Shown here piece after piece: positions 43,816 to 52,869 of a stretch of DNA of 64,000 nt; the first letter of the stretch is position 1, and each line of letters begins with the position of its first letter. The stretch covers positions 372,001 through 436,000 of the forward strand of contig NZ_PEEX01000001.1 in assembly GCF_002754245.1 (NCBI RefSeq), written 5' to 3'. The notes under the pieces were generated by a model. It saw only the letters and a program-made list of their open reading frames with translations, did no database searches and was not told where the DNA came from. This stretch comes from Chryseobacterium sp. 52 (GTDB taxonomy: Bacteria; Bacteroidota; Bacteroidia; Flavobacteriales; Weeksellaceae). The position numbers were made by a program, and so were the translations under genes.

Positions 43816-45387
43816 ATGATAAAAGCGGATGTATTAGTAATCGGTTCCGGCATCTCGGGACTTTCCTATGCCATTAAAGTTTCTGAACAGTTCCCTGATG
43901 CCAAGATCATCATTGTCACAAAATCTGACGAAGACGAAAGCAACACCAAATATGCACAAGGCGGACTCGCGGTGGTCACCGATTTTAAAAACGATAATTT
44001 CGAGAAACACATCGACGATACCATGCGTGCCGGAGACGGCGAAAACAAACGTGACGTTGTAGAAATGGTTGTAAGGGAAGCTCCTGCAAGATTCAATGAG
44101 ATTGTAGAATGGGGCGCCAATTTCGACATGAAGAACGGCGAATTTGCTTTAGGCAGAGAAGGCGGCCATACTGAGAACAGAATTGTCCACCATAAAGACA
44201 TTACAGGATTCGAGATTGAAAGAGCCTTACTGGAAACAGCGAAAAACAGTCCGAATATTGAAATTCTCGACCATCACTATGTTATTGATATCATCACCCA
44301 GCACCATGTACCTGGAAAAGAAGTCAACGAAGGCGAAATCAACTGTTATGGTGCCTATATTCTTGATGAAAAATCAAAAATAATTAAAAAAATCACTTCA
44401 AAAATAACATTAGCTGCAACAGGAGGAGCAGGGCACGTTTATAAAAACACGACCAATCCTACCATTGCTACCGGAGACGGAATCGCTTTTGTAGCCCGTG
44501 CAAAAGGAAAGGTTTCCAATATGCAATATTATCAGTTCCATCCAACAGCATTATACAGTAAGATTAACGGAATGCTTTTCCTTATTTCTGAAGCAGTACG
44601 TGGAGACGGAGCCAAATTAAGAACCAAAAAAGGCGAAAAATTCATGCACAAATATGATGAGCGTGAAGAATTAGCCTCAAGAGATATTGTTGCCAGAGCC
44701 ATAGACAACGAAATGAAAATTTCCGGAGACGAATACGCCGGACTTGACTGCCGTGATATGGACCATGAGAGGTTCCTGGAACACTTCCCCAATATTTATA
44801 AGAAATGCAGAGAAGAAGGCATTGATCCTTTCACTCAGTTAATTCCTGTAGTACCGGCATGTCATTATCTCATGGGTGGTATTGAAGTAGACAGAGACGG
44901 ACAGTCTTCCATCAGAAATCTGTTTGCGGTAGGAGAATGTACCAACTCGGGACTGCATGGCGCCAACAGACTCGCTTCCAACTCTTTACTTGAAGGCCTG
45001 GTTTTCGGACATAATGCGGCCATAAAAACGATTGCTCTTCTCAAGGAAAATAATTTCAATTTTGATGATCTGAAAGCTGTTCCGGAATGGAATGAAGAAG
45101 GAATGAAGATCATGGATGAAATGGTTATTGTGAGCTACCTCAGAAAACAGCTTCAGGAAATGATGAGTGATCTGGTAGGAATTGTAAGGAGCAATAAACG
45201 TTTGAATATGGCCCTGCAAAAACATCAGGAGATTGCAGCAGCTGTTGATGAAATTTACCACTACTCTATTTTGTCACCCCAATTATCAGAACTGAGAAAT
45301 TTAACAACCGTTGCTCACCTTATCATTACCCAGTCCATGGAAATGACGGAAAACAAAGGAGCATTTTACAATAAAGACCTCGCATAA
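43816..45387 (+). CDS. nadB: L-aspartate oxidase
   Basis: 523-residue flavoenzyme that oxidises L-aspartate to iminoaspartate, the first step of de novo NAD synthesis. FAD-binding GSGISGLSYA (residues 9-18), the SNTKYAQGGLAVV stretch, the active-site EGGHTENRIVH and QFHPTALY segments, the CGGIEVD-equivalent (LMGGIEVDRDGQ), GECTNSGLHGANRLASNSLLE and a C-terminal helical domain are all present. nadC follows after 12 bases; nadA is not in the window. Confidence 0.95.
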   Translation: MIKADVLVIGSGISGLSYAIKVSEQFPDAKIIIVTKSDEDESNTKYAQGGLAVVTDFKNDNFEKHIDDTMRAGDGENKRDVVEMVVREAPARFNEIVEWGANFDMKNGEFALGREGGHTENRIVHHKDITGFEIERALLETAKNSPNIEILDHHYVIDIITQHHVPGKEVNEGEINCYGAYILDEKSKIIKKITSKITLAATGGAGHVYKNTTNPTIATGDGIAFVARAKGKVSNMQYYQFHPTALYSKINGMLFLISEAVRGDGAKLRTKKGEKFMHKYDEREELASRDIVARAIDNEMKISGDEYAGLDCRDMDHERFLEHFPNIYKKCREEGIDPFTQLIPVVPACHYLMGGIEVDRDGQSSIRNLFAVGECTNSGLHGANRLASNSLLEGLVFGHNAAIKTIALLKENNFNFDDLKAVPEWNEEGMKIMDEMVIVSYLRKQLQEMMSDLVGIVRSNKRLNMALQKHQEIAAAVDEIYHYSILSPQLSELRNLTTVAHLIITQSMEMTENKGAFYNKDLA

Positions 45388-45399
45388 AAGCATCCAATA

Positions 45400-46260
45400 A
45401 TGAAAAGACCAAGCTACGCTACAGATAAAGTTTTAAAACAATTCATCAAAAACGCCCTGGAAGAAGACATTCAGGATGGCGACCACTCTACCCTTTCCAC
45501 CATTCCTAAAGATTTGGAACAGAGTGCTAAGCTTCTGGTAAAACAGGACTGTATTTTAGCCGGCGTCGAACTGGCTGAAATTATCTTCAAGACTTTTGAC
45601 AAAGATTTAAAAGTGGAAGTTTTCATTAAAGACGGAAGTATCGCAAAAGTTGGAGATATCGCCCTGATTGTAACCGGAAGCGCCAGATCAATTCTTTCTA
45701 CAGAAAGGCTTATCCTGAACTGCATGCAGAGAATGAGCGGAATAGCTACTCTTACCCACGACTGGGATTCCAGATTGGTAGGCACCAAAACAAAGCTTTT
45801 AGATACCCGAAAAACAACCCCGAATTTCAGAGTATGCGAAAAATGGGCTGTTGCCATAGGTGGCGGAACCAATCACAGATACGGACTGTATGATATGATC
45901 ATGCTGAAAGACAACCATATCGACTATAACGGAAGTATTACCAATGCTGTAAAAATGGCAAAAGACTACGTTAAAAAAAATAAGAAAAAATTAAAAATAG
46001 AAGTTGAAACAAGAAACCTGGAAGAAGTAAAAGAAGCCATCAAGGCAAAAGCAGACAGAATCATGCTGGACAATATGAATGTAGCTATGATGAAGCAGGC
46101 AGTGGAACTTATCAATGGTTCTTGTGAATCTGAAGCTTCAGGTGGAATTACCCGTGATATGTTAAAAGAAATTGCCTCAACCGGAGTCACCTATATCTCT
46201 GCAGGAGCCCTTACCCACTCGGCTGAAAATATCGATTTGAGTCTCAAAGCCGTGAAATAG
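45400..46260 (+). CDS. nadC: Nicotinate-nucleotide diphosphorylase (carboxylating)
   Basis: 286-residue quinolinate phosphoribosyltransferase, which makes nicotinate mononucleotide from quinolinate and PRPP. Motifs: EDIQDGDHST near the N-terminus, LNCMQRMSGIATLT, DTRKTTPNFRVCEKWAVAIGGG (split here by its DTRKT and GGG ends), HRYGLYDMIMLKDNHI, VEVETRNLEE-equivalent (IEVETRN), IMLDNM and EASGGITRDM. Immediately downstream of nadB in the same direction, so one operon. Confidence 0.95.
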   Translation: MKRPSYATDKVLKQFIKNALEEDIQDGDHSTLSTIPKDLEQSAKLLVKQDCILAGVELAEIIFKTFDKDLKVEVFIKDGSIAKVGDIALIVTGSARSILSTERLILNCMQRMSGIATLTHDWDSRLVGTKTKLLDTRKTTPNFRVCEKWAVAIGGGTNHRYGLYDMIMLKDNHIDYNGSITNAVKMAKDYVKKNKKKLKIEVETRNLEEVKEAIKAKADRIMLDNMNVAMMKQAVELINGSCESEASGGITRDMLKEIASTGVTYISAGALTHSAENIDLSLKAVK

Positions 46261-46469
46261 CGTTATATTTTTAATAAAAACAACCCCTATTTGTTAAAAA
46301 CTCAATAATATGATTTTCTTCATGTTAAAATCCGATTTTTATTTATAACACTGACTATCAATACTTTAAATCTTATTAAGATTGAGTAAAAATTAACATA
46401 CAGTTAATATTAGTTAAATTTTATTTCGCGAATTTTGCAGAAAATTAAATCTAACTATTACTAACGATT

Positions 46470-49049
46470 ATGAAATTAATCAACAAATCGATGCTATCCG
46501 TAGTGATTACATTATCTACAGCCAGCGTCTATTATGCTCAACAGGTTCAGGACACAGTGAAAACTAAATCCAATGACATTGAACAAGTTGTATTAACTGG
46601 TGTTGCCGATATCGCCAAAGATAGAAAAACACCGGTAGCAGTATCAACAATTAAAGAAGCACAGATTGTTGAAAGATTAGGAAATCAGGAATTCCCTGAA
46701 ATCTTAAACACAACTCCGTCTGTTTATGCTACTAAAGGCGGTGGAGGTTTTGGAGACTCTAAATTAAATATTAGAGGATTCAGCCAAAATAACATTGCTG
46801 TAATGGTCAATGGTATGCCTGTAAATGATATGGAAGGAGGATCTGTTTACTGGTCAAACTGGGCTGGACTATCTGACGTTACTTCTGCTATGCAGGTTCA
46901 GAGAGGTCTTGGTTCATCAAAACTAGCTATCGCTTCTGTTGGAGGAACAGTAAATATTATCACCAGAGCTGCTGACAAAAAGCAAGGAGGTGTAGTTTCT
47001 TTAGGTGTAGGAAATGATGATTATCTAAAAACTCTTTTCGCCTATAATACTGGAAAATCTGATAAAGGATGGTCTTCTTCATTCTTGATGAGTAGAACGG
47101 CTGGTTCTATGTATGCAGACGGAACTAAATTTGAAGGCTACAATTATTATTTTGCAGTAGGATATAAAAAACCTGGAGGTAATCATGAATTTCAGTTTAC
47201 CATTACCGGGGCTCCACAATGGCACAATCAAAGATCATTTGCAATTTCAATTGCTAACTATATTGGATTCAATCCTGATCAGGATGGTACACCAAACAGA
47301 AGATATAACTCTGACTGGGGATACCTTAAAGGTGAAGAGTACTCTGCAAGAGTGAACTATTACCACAAGCCGGTAATGTCATTGAACTGGGATTGGACGA
47401 TGAGCGAAAGTTCAAAACTTAATACCGTTTTGTATGGCTCTTTTGGTAGAGGTGGAGGAACAAACACCACAGGTACTGCTAATGGAAAAAGTTTATCAAC
47501 TTTTAGAGATGCAACTACCGGTTTATATAATTTTGATAACGTTTTTGCAGCTAACCAAGCATCAACACCGGACAAAGGTGTGTTGATCAGAAATGCCTCA
47601 ATTAACTCACATAACTGGTTTGGGGTAATCTCTAGCTTCAATCATAAGATCAATGATAATATGAAGTTTTCTGCAGGTATTGATGCAAGATACTACTATG
47701 GTTACCACTATCAGGTAGTTACCGACCTATTAGGAGGTAGCGGATATCTTGATAAAGCCAATAAAAACATCCCACCTAACTTAGTAACTGCTGTATCTAA
47801 ACCAGAATCTTCTTGGAATCCGTTTGGAGGAAAAATTGATGATTTAAATAATAGAATCGGTTATAGTAATGATGGTGAAGTACTTTGGTATGGAGCTTTC
47901 GGACAATTTGAATATACAAATGATAAAATTTCAGCGTTCCTTCAAGGTTCCGTTTCTAACCAAGGCTTCCAAAGAATTGATAACTTTATTATAGATGGAG
48001 TATCTACTTCTAAAAGAGGTGAGATCATGAATACCAAAACTGGATTCAAGAATTTATTTGGATATAATGTAAAAGCAGGTATTAACTATAATATCGATGA
48101 AAAGCACAACATTTTCGGAAACATCGGGTATTACGAAAAACAACCATTCTTCAATGCAGTCTATAGAAGTAATGAAAACGTTGTTTCTCCGGATCTTACC
48201 AATGAAAAAATATTTGGTGCAGAACTAGGATATGGATTCAGAACAGCGCAATTCAATGCAAATGTTAACTTGTACAGAACAACTTGGGATGACAGATACC
48301 TTAGAAGATCAAGTTTAAGAGACGCAACTACAAACAAAACTTTCTATGCTGAAATCACAGGTCTGAATGAAGTACACATGGGAGTGGAAGTAGATGCAAA
48401 CTATACCTTAAATAAATTCTTCTCAGCCTTCGGGATGTTCTCTTATGGAGATTGGTACTACAGAGGAAATGCTACGGCAACTCTTTTTGAAGACACGACT
48501 AATTTACCATTCAACTTCCCTGGAACAACAAGCAATGAAACTCAATTGTATCTAGATAAAGCTAAAGTTGGAGAAGCAGCTCAAATGACTGCAGCATTAG
48601 GATTTACTATAAAACCAGTTAAAAACTTAAGCTTTGATACTACATGGAGAAGCACAAGTAATCTTTATGCAAGCTTAGACGCTTATAACTTCAGTGTGAA
48701 ATCTACTGCAGAAAGAGGAACTTTAAAACTTCCGAATTACAACTTATTTGACCTTGGTATTTCTTATAGAATCAACCTAAATAATAAGCAACAGTACTTT
48801 ACAATTAGAGGAAATGTTTATAACTTATTTGATACAACGTATATTGCAGAGTCTAATACAAGTACTCAAATTAAACAATTATCTGATTTTGCAACAAGTA
48901 CTGCAGGAGGTGTAACAACAACTGCACAGCAAAAGTATGATGCGTATATGAGCAATCCTAAAAATTTCTATAAAGGATTGGATACATCTAACCAGGTATT
49001 CTTCGGATTCGGAAGAACATGGGCAGCAACATTATCATTCAACTTCTAA
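46470..49049 (+). CDS. TonB-dependent outer-membrane receptor
   Basis: 859 residues. Signal peptide to VYYAQQ, a short N-terminal linker (DIEQVVLTGVAD), a plug domain (VSTIKEAQIVERLG, ILNTTPSVYATKGGGGFGDSKLNIRG, VMVNGMPVNDMEGG, QVQRGLGSSKLAIASVGGTVNI) and a 22-strand barrel ending in an aromatic residue (ATLSFNF). It lacks the carboxypeptidase-like domain seen in the receptor at 58624 and has no SusD-like partner. The substrate is unknown; siderophores, metals or a vitamin are possible. A near-consensus GAATTTTG box lies 32 bases upstream. Confidence 0.92.
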   Translation: MKLINKSMLSVVITLSTASVYYAQQVQDTVKTKSNDIEQVVLTGVADIAKDRKTPVAVSTIKEAQIVERLGNQEFPEILNTTPSVYATKGGGGFGDSKLNIRGFSQNNIAVMVNGMPVNDMEGGSVYWSNWAGLSDVTSAMQVQRGLGSSKLAIASVGGTVNIITRAADKKQGGVVSLGVGNDDYLKTLFAYNTGKSDKGWSSSFLMSRTAGSMYADGTKFEGYNYYFAVGYKKPGGNHEFQFTITGAPQWHNQRSFAISIANYIGFNPDQDGTPNRRYNSDWGYLKGEEYSARVNYYHKPVMSLNWDWTMSESSKLNTVLYGSFGRGGGTNTTGTANGKSLSTFRDATTGLYNFDNVFAANQASTPDKGVLIRNASINSHNWFGVISSFNHKINDNMKFSAGIDARYYYGYHYQVVTDLLGGSGYLDKANKNIPPNLVTAVSKPESSWNPFGGKIDDLNNRIGYSNDGEVLWYGAFGQFEYTNDKISAFLQGSVSNQGFQRIDNFIIDGVSTSKRGEIMNTKTGFKNLFGYNVKAGINYNIDEKHNIFGNIGYYEKQPFFNAVYRSNENVVSPDLTNEKIFGAELGYGFRTAQFNANVNLYRTTWDDRYLRRSSLRDATTNKTFYAEITGLNEVHMGVEVDANYTLNKFFSAFGMFSYGDWYYRGNATATLFEDTTNLPFNFPGTTSNETQLYLDKAKVGEAAQMTAALGFTIKPVKNLSFDTTWRSTSNLYASLDAYNFSVKSTAERGTLKLPNYNLFDLGISYRINLNNKQQYFTIRGNVYNLFDTTYIAESNTSTQIKQLSDFATSTAGGVTTTAQQKYDAYMSNPKNFYKGLDTSNQVFFGFGRTWAATLSFNF

Positions 49050-49080
49050 TAATATCATAATATTAGATTTTATAAATATG

Positions 49081-49106
49081 AATCCCGGCTTTGAGCCGGG
49101 ATTTTT
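49081..49106 (+). terminator. Terminator of the TonB receptor gene
   Basis: Perfect 10-pair stem aatcccggct / agccgggatt with loop ttg, then T-rich sequence. Confidence 0.85.
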
Positions 49107-49108
49107 GT

Positions 49109-49116
49109 TATCTTTG
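49109..49116 (+). promoter_or_regulatory. -7 promoter box (TATCTTTG) for the small membrane protein at 49144
   Basis: Exact match directly after the terminator, 27 bases before ATG 49144. Confidence 0.45.
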
Positions 49117-49143
49117 TGCTTAGAAAAATAGAAAAAATTGAAT

Positions 49144-49581
49144 ATGGATTTTTACAAGATTTTGCTTAATGCACACAAAGGATTCGGGTATGTTGAACTT
49201 CTTTTGGCCTCATTATTTATTATTGCACTTTTAGCTACAATGTTTGGTTTCAGTGGCAAAGTGAACAAATTTTTAAAGAAGATCACTCTTTTTACGATGA
49301 TTTTCTTTCATGTCCAGTTTTTATTAGGAGTATGTTTATTATTTACATCTCCTGGTTTTAAAGCGGCATTGGCTGCCGGGACACTAATGAAGGATGCTTA
49401 CAGCAGACAGACTTTTGTAGAACACCCTTTTTCTATGTTAATTGCAGCGGTATTGATGACGATCATCAATAAGAAAGTGAAGTCTAATGATACTATTTCT
49501 CTGGGAATTGTAATTATGGGCCTTATTGCTGTAGGTTTATTTGCATTCGCGTTCCCTTGGACGAGAGTCTTTGGGGCTTAA
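49144..49581 (+). CDS. Four-helix membrane protein, cytochrome-b-like annotation group
   Basis: 145 residues from ATG 49144; a TTG two codons upstream is less likely. Four hydrophobic helices (about residues 14-34, 46-66, 92-108, 117-137). Conserved-looking histidines lie in NAHKGFGY, FFHVQFLLG and VEHPFSML, near helix ends where they could bind haem. Proteins of this shape in Bacteroidota are often named cytochrome B, without biochemical proof that I know of. It is a single gene between a receptor and asd. Confidence 0.75.
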   Translation: MDFYKILLNAHKGFGYVELLLASLFIIALLATMFGFSGKVNKFLKKITLFTMIFFHVQFLLGVCLLFTSPGFKAALAAGTLMKDAYSRQTFVEHPFSMLIAAVLMTIINKKVKSNDTISLGIVIMGLIAVGLFAFAFPWTRVFGA

Positions 49582-49656
49582 AACATAAAATAGCAAATTA
49601 TCAATAATGTGTTGATCATTTTGTAATAGTTTAACCTTAAATTTTTAATTAAATCA

Positions 49657-50649
49657 ATGAAAGTAGCTGTAGTCGGTTCAACAGGAATGGTTGGACAAGT
49701 TATGCTTAAAGTTTTGGAGGAGAGAAACTTCCCTGTCACAGAATTAATTCCGGTAGCATCCGAAAGATCTGTAGGTAAGAAGGTGAAGTATAAACAGGAA
49801 GAATTTACGATTGTAAGCATGAAAGACGCTATAGCTGCCAAACCGGATATTGCTATTTTTTCTGCCGGAGGAGATACTTCTCTTGAATTTGCCCCTCTGT
49901 TTGCAGAAGCTGGCACTACAGTGATCGACAATTCTTCTGCATGGAGAATGGACCCTACCAAAAAACTCGTTGTTCCTGAAATTAATGCAGATGTTTTAAC
50001 GAAAGAAGATAAGATCATTGCCAATCCGAACTGCTCTACTATTCAGCTCGTAATGGTTCTGGGCCCATTGAATAAAAAATATGACCTGAAAAGAGTGGTC
50101 GTTTCTACGTACCAGTCTGTAACAGGAACAGGTAAAGCTGCCGTAGATCAGCTTAATGCTGAAATAGGCGGAGATGACAGCGTTGCAAAAGTGTATCCTT
50201 ATCAGATCTTCAAAAATGCACTTCCTCATTGTGATGCTTTCAGTGATGATGATTATACTAAAGAAGAGATCAAGCTCATGAAAGAACCTAAGAAAATTTT
50301 AGGTGACGACACATTCAACCTTACCGCTACTGCTGTGAGAGTTCCTGTTCAGGGAGGACACTCAGAAAGTGTAAATATTGAATTTGAAAATGAATTTGAC
50401 CTTGATGAAGTAAGAAAGATCTTATCTGAAACACCAGGTGTAGTGGTAATGGACAATGTAAAAAACAACGAATACCCAATGCCGCTCTACTCTGAAGGTA
50501 AAGACGACGTTTTCGTCGGCAGGATAAGACGGGATCTCTCGCAGCCCAAAACGCTGAATCTCTGGATCGTAGCAGACAATCTGCGAAAAGGAGCCGCAAC
50601 GAACGCTGTACAGATTGCAGAATACTTAGCAGCCAATAACTTAGTTTAA
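49657..50649 (+). CDS. asd: Aspartate-semialdehyde dehydrogenase
   Basis: 330-residue enzyme of the lysine/threonine/methionine and diaminopimelate pathways. NADP-binding GSTGMVGQ (residues 7-14), the SAGGDTS loop, DNSSAWRMD, active-site Cys126 in NPNCSTIQ, the TYQSVTGTG segment and VRVPVQGGHSES are all present. Normal length. A terminator follows at 50665. Confidence 0.96.
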   Translation: MKVAVVGSTGMVGQVMLKVLEERNFPVTELIPVASERSVGKKVKYKQEEFTIVSMKDAIAAKPDIAIFSAGGDTSLEFAPLFAEAGTTVIDNSSAWRMDPTKKLVVPEINADVLTKEDKIIANPNCSTIQLVMVLGPLNKKYDLKRVVVSTYQSVTGTGKAAVDQLNAEIGGDDSVAKVYPYQIFKNALPHCDAFSDDDYTKEEIKLMKEPKKILGDDTFNLTATAVRVPVQGGHSESVNIEFENEFDLDEVRKILSETPGVVVMDNVKNNEYPMPLYSEGKDDVFVGRIRRDLSQPKTLNLWIVADNLRKGAATNAVQIAEYLAANNLV

Positions 50650-50664
50650 ACTAACAAAATAAAA

Positions 50665-50694
50665 AAGAGTCTCAGAATTGAGATTCTTTTTTTT
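50665..50694 (+). terminator. Terminator of asd
   Basis: Stem aagagtctca / tgagattctt (one G-U) with loop gaat, then a T run of eight. Confidence 0.82.
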
Positions 50695-50702
50695 ATCAAA
50701 CT

Positions 50703-51704
50703 ATGGAAAATAAAAAAACCATCAGCAACAAAGATAAAATAGGATTCCAGAAGCTCATTGCCGTTTTCGGAGTCATTTTATTCATAGGAAAGATCATCGC
50801 ATGGAAGCTCACTAATTCCGATGCCGTATTTTCTGATGCTATGGAAAGTGTGGTCAATGTCATCAGTGCATTCATGGGACTTTATTCCCTTCATCTTGCT
50901 GCAAAACCGAAGGACGAAGACCACCCTTACGGCCACGGAAAAGTAGAATTTGTAACATCCGGCATTGAAGGCGCTTTGATAGCCATTGCGGGCATTATGA
51001 TCATCTATGAAGGTATTAACAGCCTCGTTGTAGGAAAAACCTTGGCCAAACTTGATCTGGGAATATGGATCATCGCAGCAACGGCTATTGTCAATTATCT
51101 TCTGGGATATATTTCCATTAAAAAAGGTAAGGCAGAAAATTCCCTGGTACTCGTTTCCTCCGGAAAACATCTGCAATCTGATACCATAACCACATTAGGG
51201 GTTGTGGCCAGTTTAATCATAGTCTACTTTACAAAGATCTATTGGCTGGATTCCGTTGTAGCCCTTGTTTTTGGATTTTACATCATCTATGTCGGATACA
51301 AGATTGTTAGAAAATCCTTAAGCGGTATTATGGATGAACAGGATCCTGACCTTCTGAACCAGATCATCAGAGTACTTGAGGAAAACAGAAGAATAGAATG
51401 GATAGATGTCCACAATATGAAGATTCAGCAATTCGGAGCCAATCTGCATATCGACGCTCATATTACTCTCCCATGGTATTACAGCCTTCGGGAAGCTCAT
51501 AATGAAATGGAAAAAATGATTATCCTTCTGGCTAAAAACACAAAAAGAAGCGTAGAATTTAACTTTCACATGGATGACTGTAAAACGGTATCATGCTCTG
51601 TATGTCAGATCAAAGACTGCCCGGTCCGCGAAAAAGATTTTGTAAAAAGAGTACAATGGACTCCGGAAAATGTAACCAGTGTAGACAAACATTCTGCAGA
51701 TTAA
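50703..51704 (+). CDS. Cation diffusion facilitator metal transporter with a cysteine-rich tail
   Basis: 333 residues. About six membrane helices in the first 200 residues, with the metal-site motifs SDAMESVVN (helix 2) and DEDHPYGHGKVEF, and ATAIVNY/SDTITT (helix 5). The cytoplasmic C-terminal domain has HIDAHITLPW. CDF proteins export Zn2+, Fe2+, Co2+ or Mn2+ using proton exchange. The tail carries four cysteines spaced C-x4-C-x2-C-x4-C (from DDCKT to KDC) plus FHMDD, which could bind zinc or an Fe-S cluster. Its stop shares a TTAA with the convergent gene at 51701. Confidence 0.92.
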   Translation: MENKKTISNKDKIGFQKLIAVFGVILFIGKIIAWKLTNSDAVFSDAMESVVNVISAFMGLYSLHLAAKPKDEDHPYGHGKVEFVTSGIEGALIAIAGIMIIYEGINSLVVGKTLAKLDLGIWIIAATAIVNYLLGYISIKKGKAENSLVLVSSGKHLQSDTITTLGVVASLIIVYFTKIYWLDSVVALVFGFYIIYVGYKIVRKSLSGIMDEQDPDLLNQIIRVLEENRRIEWIDVHNMKIQQFGANLHIDAHITLPWYYSLREAHNEMEKMIILLAKNTKRSVEFNFHMDDCKTVSCSVCQIKDCPVREKDFVKRVQWTPENVTSVDKHSAD

Positions 51705-52141
51705 CCCATCCGTTTCTCTCCTAACTGTTTTCTGTAATAAAACATAGGAACAATCAGAAGCAAGGTCAATGGCTGGATCACAAATCTTCTCATGTAAAAG
51801 GAAAAAAGATAGCCAATGTCAAATCCGTCATAGATACAGAAAAGATAGATCGGAAAAGTAATGGCAAAGATAATAGTAATCAGCAATGCACCCTGTATAG
51901 TCCATTGTCTGTTTTTAAAAAGACACTGAATAATCAGACAGGAAAAGATAAGATTAAGGACAAACCTTACCAAATGACCTGCTACTAGTTTTCCCCATTC
52001 AAACTGAGGAAACCTGATATTTTTATTGGCCTCATGAAAATACTCAAGAAACGGGTCATAGAAAATTTTATCTTCAAGCATTCGTATACTTATAAGACCG
52101 CAGATTCCTGCTATTACAAGAAACCAGTTAAGAATTTTCAT
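51701..52141 (-). CDS. Exosortase F system-associated membrane protein
   Basis: 146 residues with four hydrophobic helices (about 5-22, 58-74, 82-100, 118-136), an N-terminal IRMLEDKIFYDPFLEYFH segment and a VRFVLN turn. This short protein directly overlaps the 3' end of the exosortase gene (52128-52141 shared), the arrangement described for the XrtF partner in flavobacteria. Its role is unknown; it may help substrate handling in the inner membrane. The call relies mainly on position, length and topology. Confidence 0.75.
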   Translation of the reverse strand: MKILNWFLVIAGICGLISIRMLEDKIFYDPFLEYFHEANKNIRFPQFEWGKLVAGHLVRFVLNLIFSCLIIQCLFKNRQWTIQGALLITIIFAITFPIYLFCIYDGFDIGYLFSFYMRRFVIQPLTLLLIVPMFYYRKQLGEKRMG

Positions 52142-52658
52142 GTTTTAAAGCAAAGAATTTGATCCATACCAGCCAAAGAACCACCACCGTTCCGTAAATA
52201 ACAGCAGGGAAAATAAAATCATGAAACATTTTTCCGTATTCAGGGTGATCTGTAATGACAACATTGAAACCAACAATTCGGAGAAGATTCATGATGTACA
52301 GCAAAACAAGTCCTGCTAAAGCAAAAACAAATGTTTTGGAACCTTTATAAAATGCAAAAACAAATGCTATAAACAGGATCATCACAGAAACAGCATTACA
52401 CCCTTCCACCATTCTTGTCGCATAATTTTTCTTTACATAAAACCATACCTGCTCATTTTTCACATCGTCATAAAGTAAAGTTGGAAACGCCAACATTTTC
52501 TGTATTGATGCAACCTGACCGGCAATCATCCTGGAAAATGGATCTAATCCTCCTTCTTTACCGTTATTCAGATAAAACTGGTACGCAAAAAGCAGCACCA
52601 GATAGATGACAATGAACCTCAGCAAAATGTTTAAAACTGGTTTAAAATCCTTTAGCAT
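52128..52658 (-). CDS. xrtF: Exosortase family protein XrtF
   Basis: 176-residue integral membrane protease/transpeptidase-like protein. The three exosortase catalytic positions are visible: Cys87 in VEGCNAVSV, Arg127 in MNLLRIVGFN and His146 in MFHDFIFP. It has about five helices and is short compared with full PEP-CTERM exosortases, as expected for the F type. Exosortases cut C-terminal sorting tails and attach the protein to a lipid or glycan. No obvious substrate gene is adjacent. ATG 52658 is 4 bases after a TATCTTTG box. Confidence 0.88.
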   Translation of the reverse strand: MLKDFKPVLNILLRFIVIYLVLLFAYQFYLNNGKEGGLDPFSRMIAGQVASIQKMLAFPTLLYDDVKNEQVWFYVKKNYATRMVEGCNAVSVMILFIAFVFAFYKGSKTFVFALAGLVLLYIMNLLRIVGFNVVITDHPEYGKMFHDFIFPAVIYGTVVVLWLVWIKFFALKHENS

Positions 52659-52662
52659 ATTA

Positions 52663-52670
52663 CAAAGATA
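52663..52670 (-). promoter_or_regulatory. -7 promoter box (TATCTTTG) ending four bases before the xrtF start codon
   Basis: Exact match on the minus strand; ATG 52658 follows after taat. It is the fourth gene in the window with this four-base spacing. Confidence 0.5.
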
Positions 52671-52700
52671 AAAATTAGACTGAAACTTAAGCTAATTTAA

Positions 52701-52775
52701 GACGTCAGATTTCAGATACCAGATATCAGACGCAAGATGCGGGTTATTGAGATACAGGTTCCGGGATACGAGATT
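52701..52775. repeat. Imperfect short tandem repeats between xrtF and amgK
   Basis: Short units of the form (t/a)cagat(t/a)(t/c)cagata recur (gtcagatttcagataccagatat), then degenerate into gatacaggttccgggatacgag. No reading frame or hairpin with a T run explains it. Such low-complexity intergenic repeats are seen in Chryseobacterium-type genomes and may be dispersed. Confidence 0.5.
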
Positions 52776-52851
52776 TTAGTTACGACCACTCTCAAACGCC
52801 AACGCCCTCATACTCTCCTATTCCAAAAATCTCAAACTCCCATTAAATTAG

Positions 52852-52859
52852 TATATTTG
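52852..52859 (+). promoter_or_regulatory. -7 promoter box (TATATTTG) for amgK
   Basis: Exact match, 10 bases before ATG 52870. Confidence 0.5.
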
Positions 52860-52869
52860 TTTCCATATT

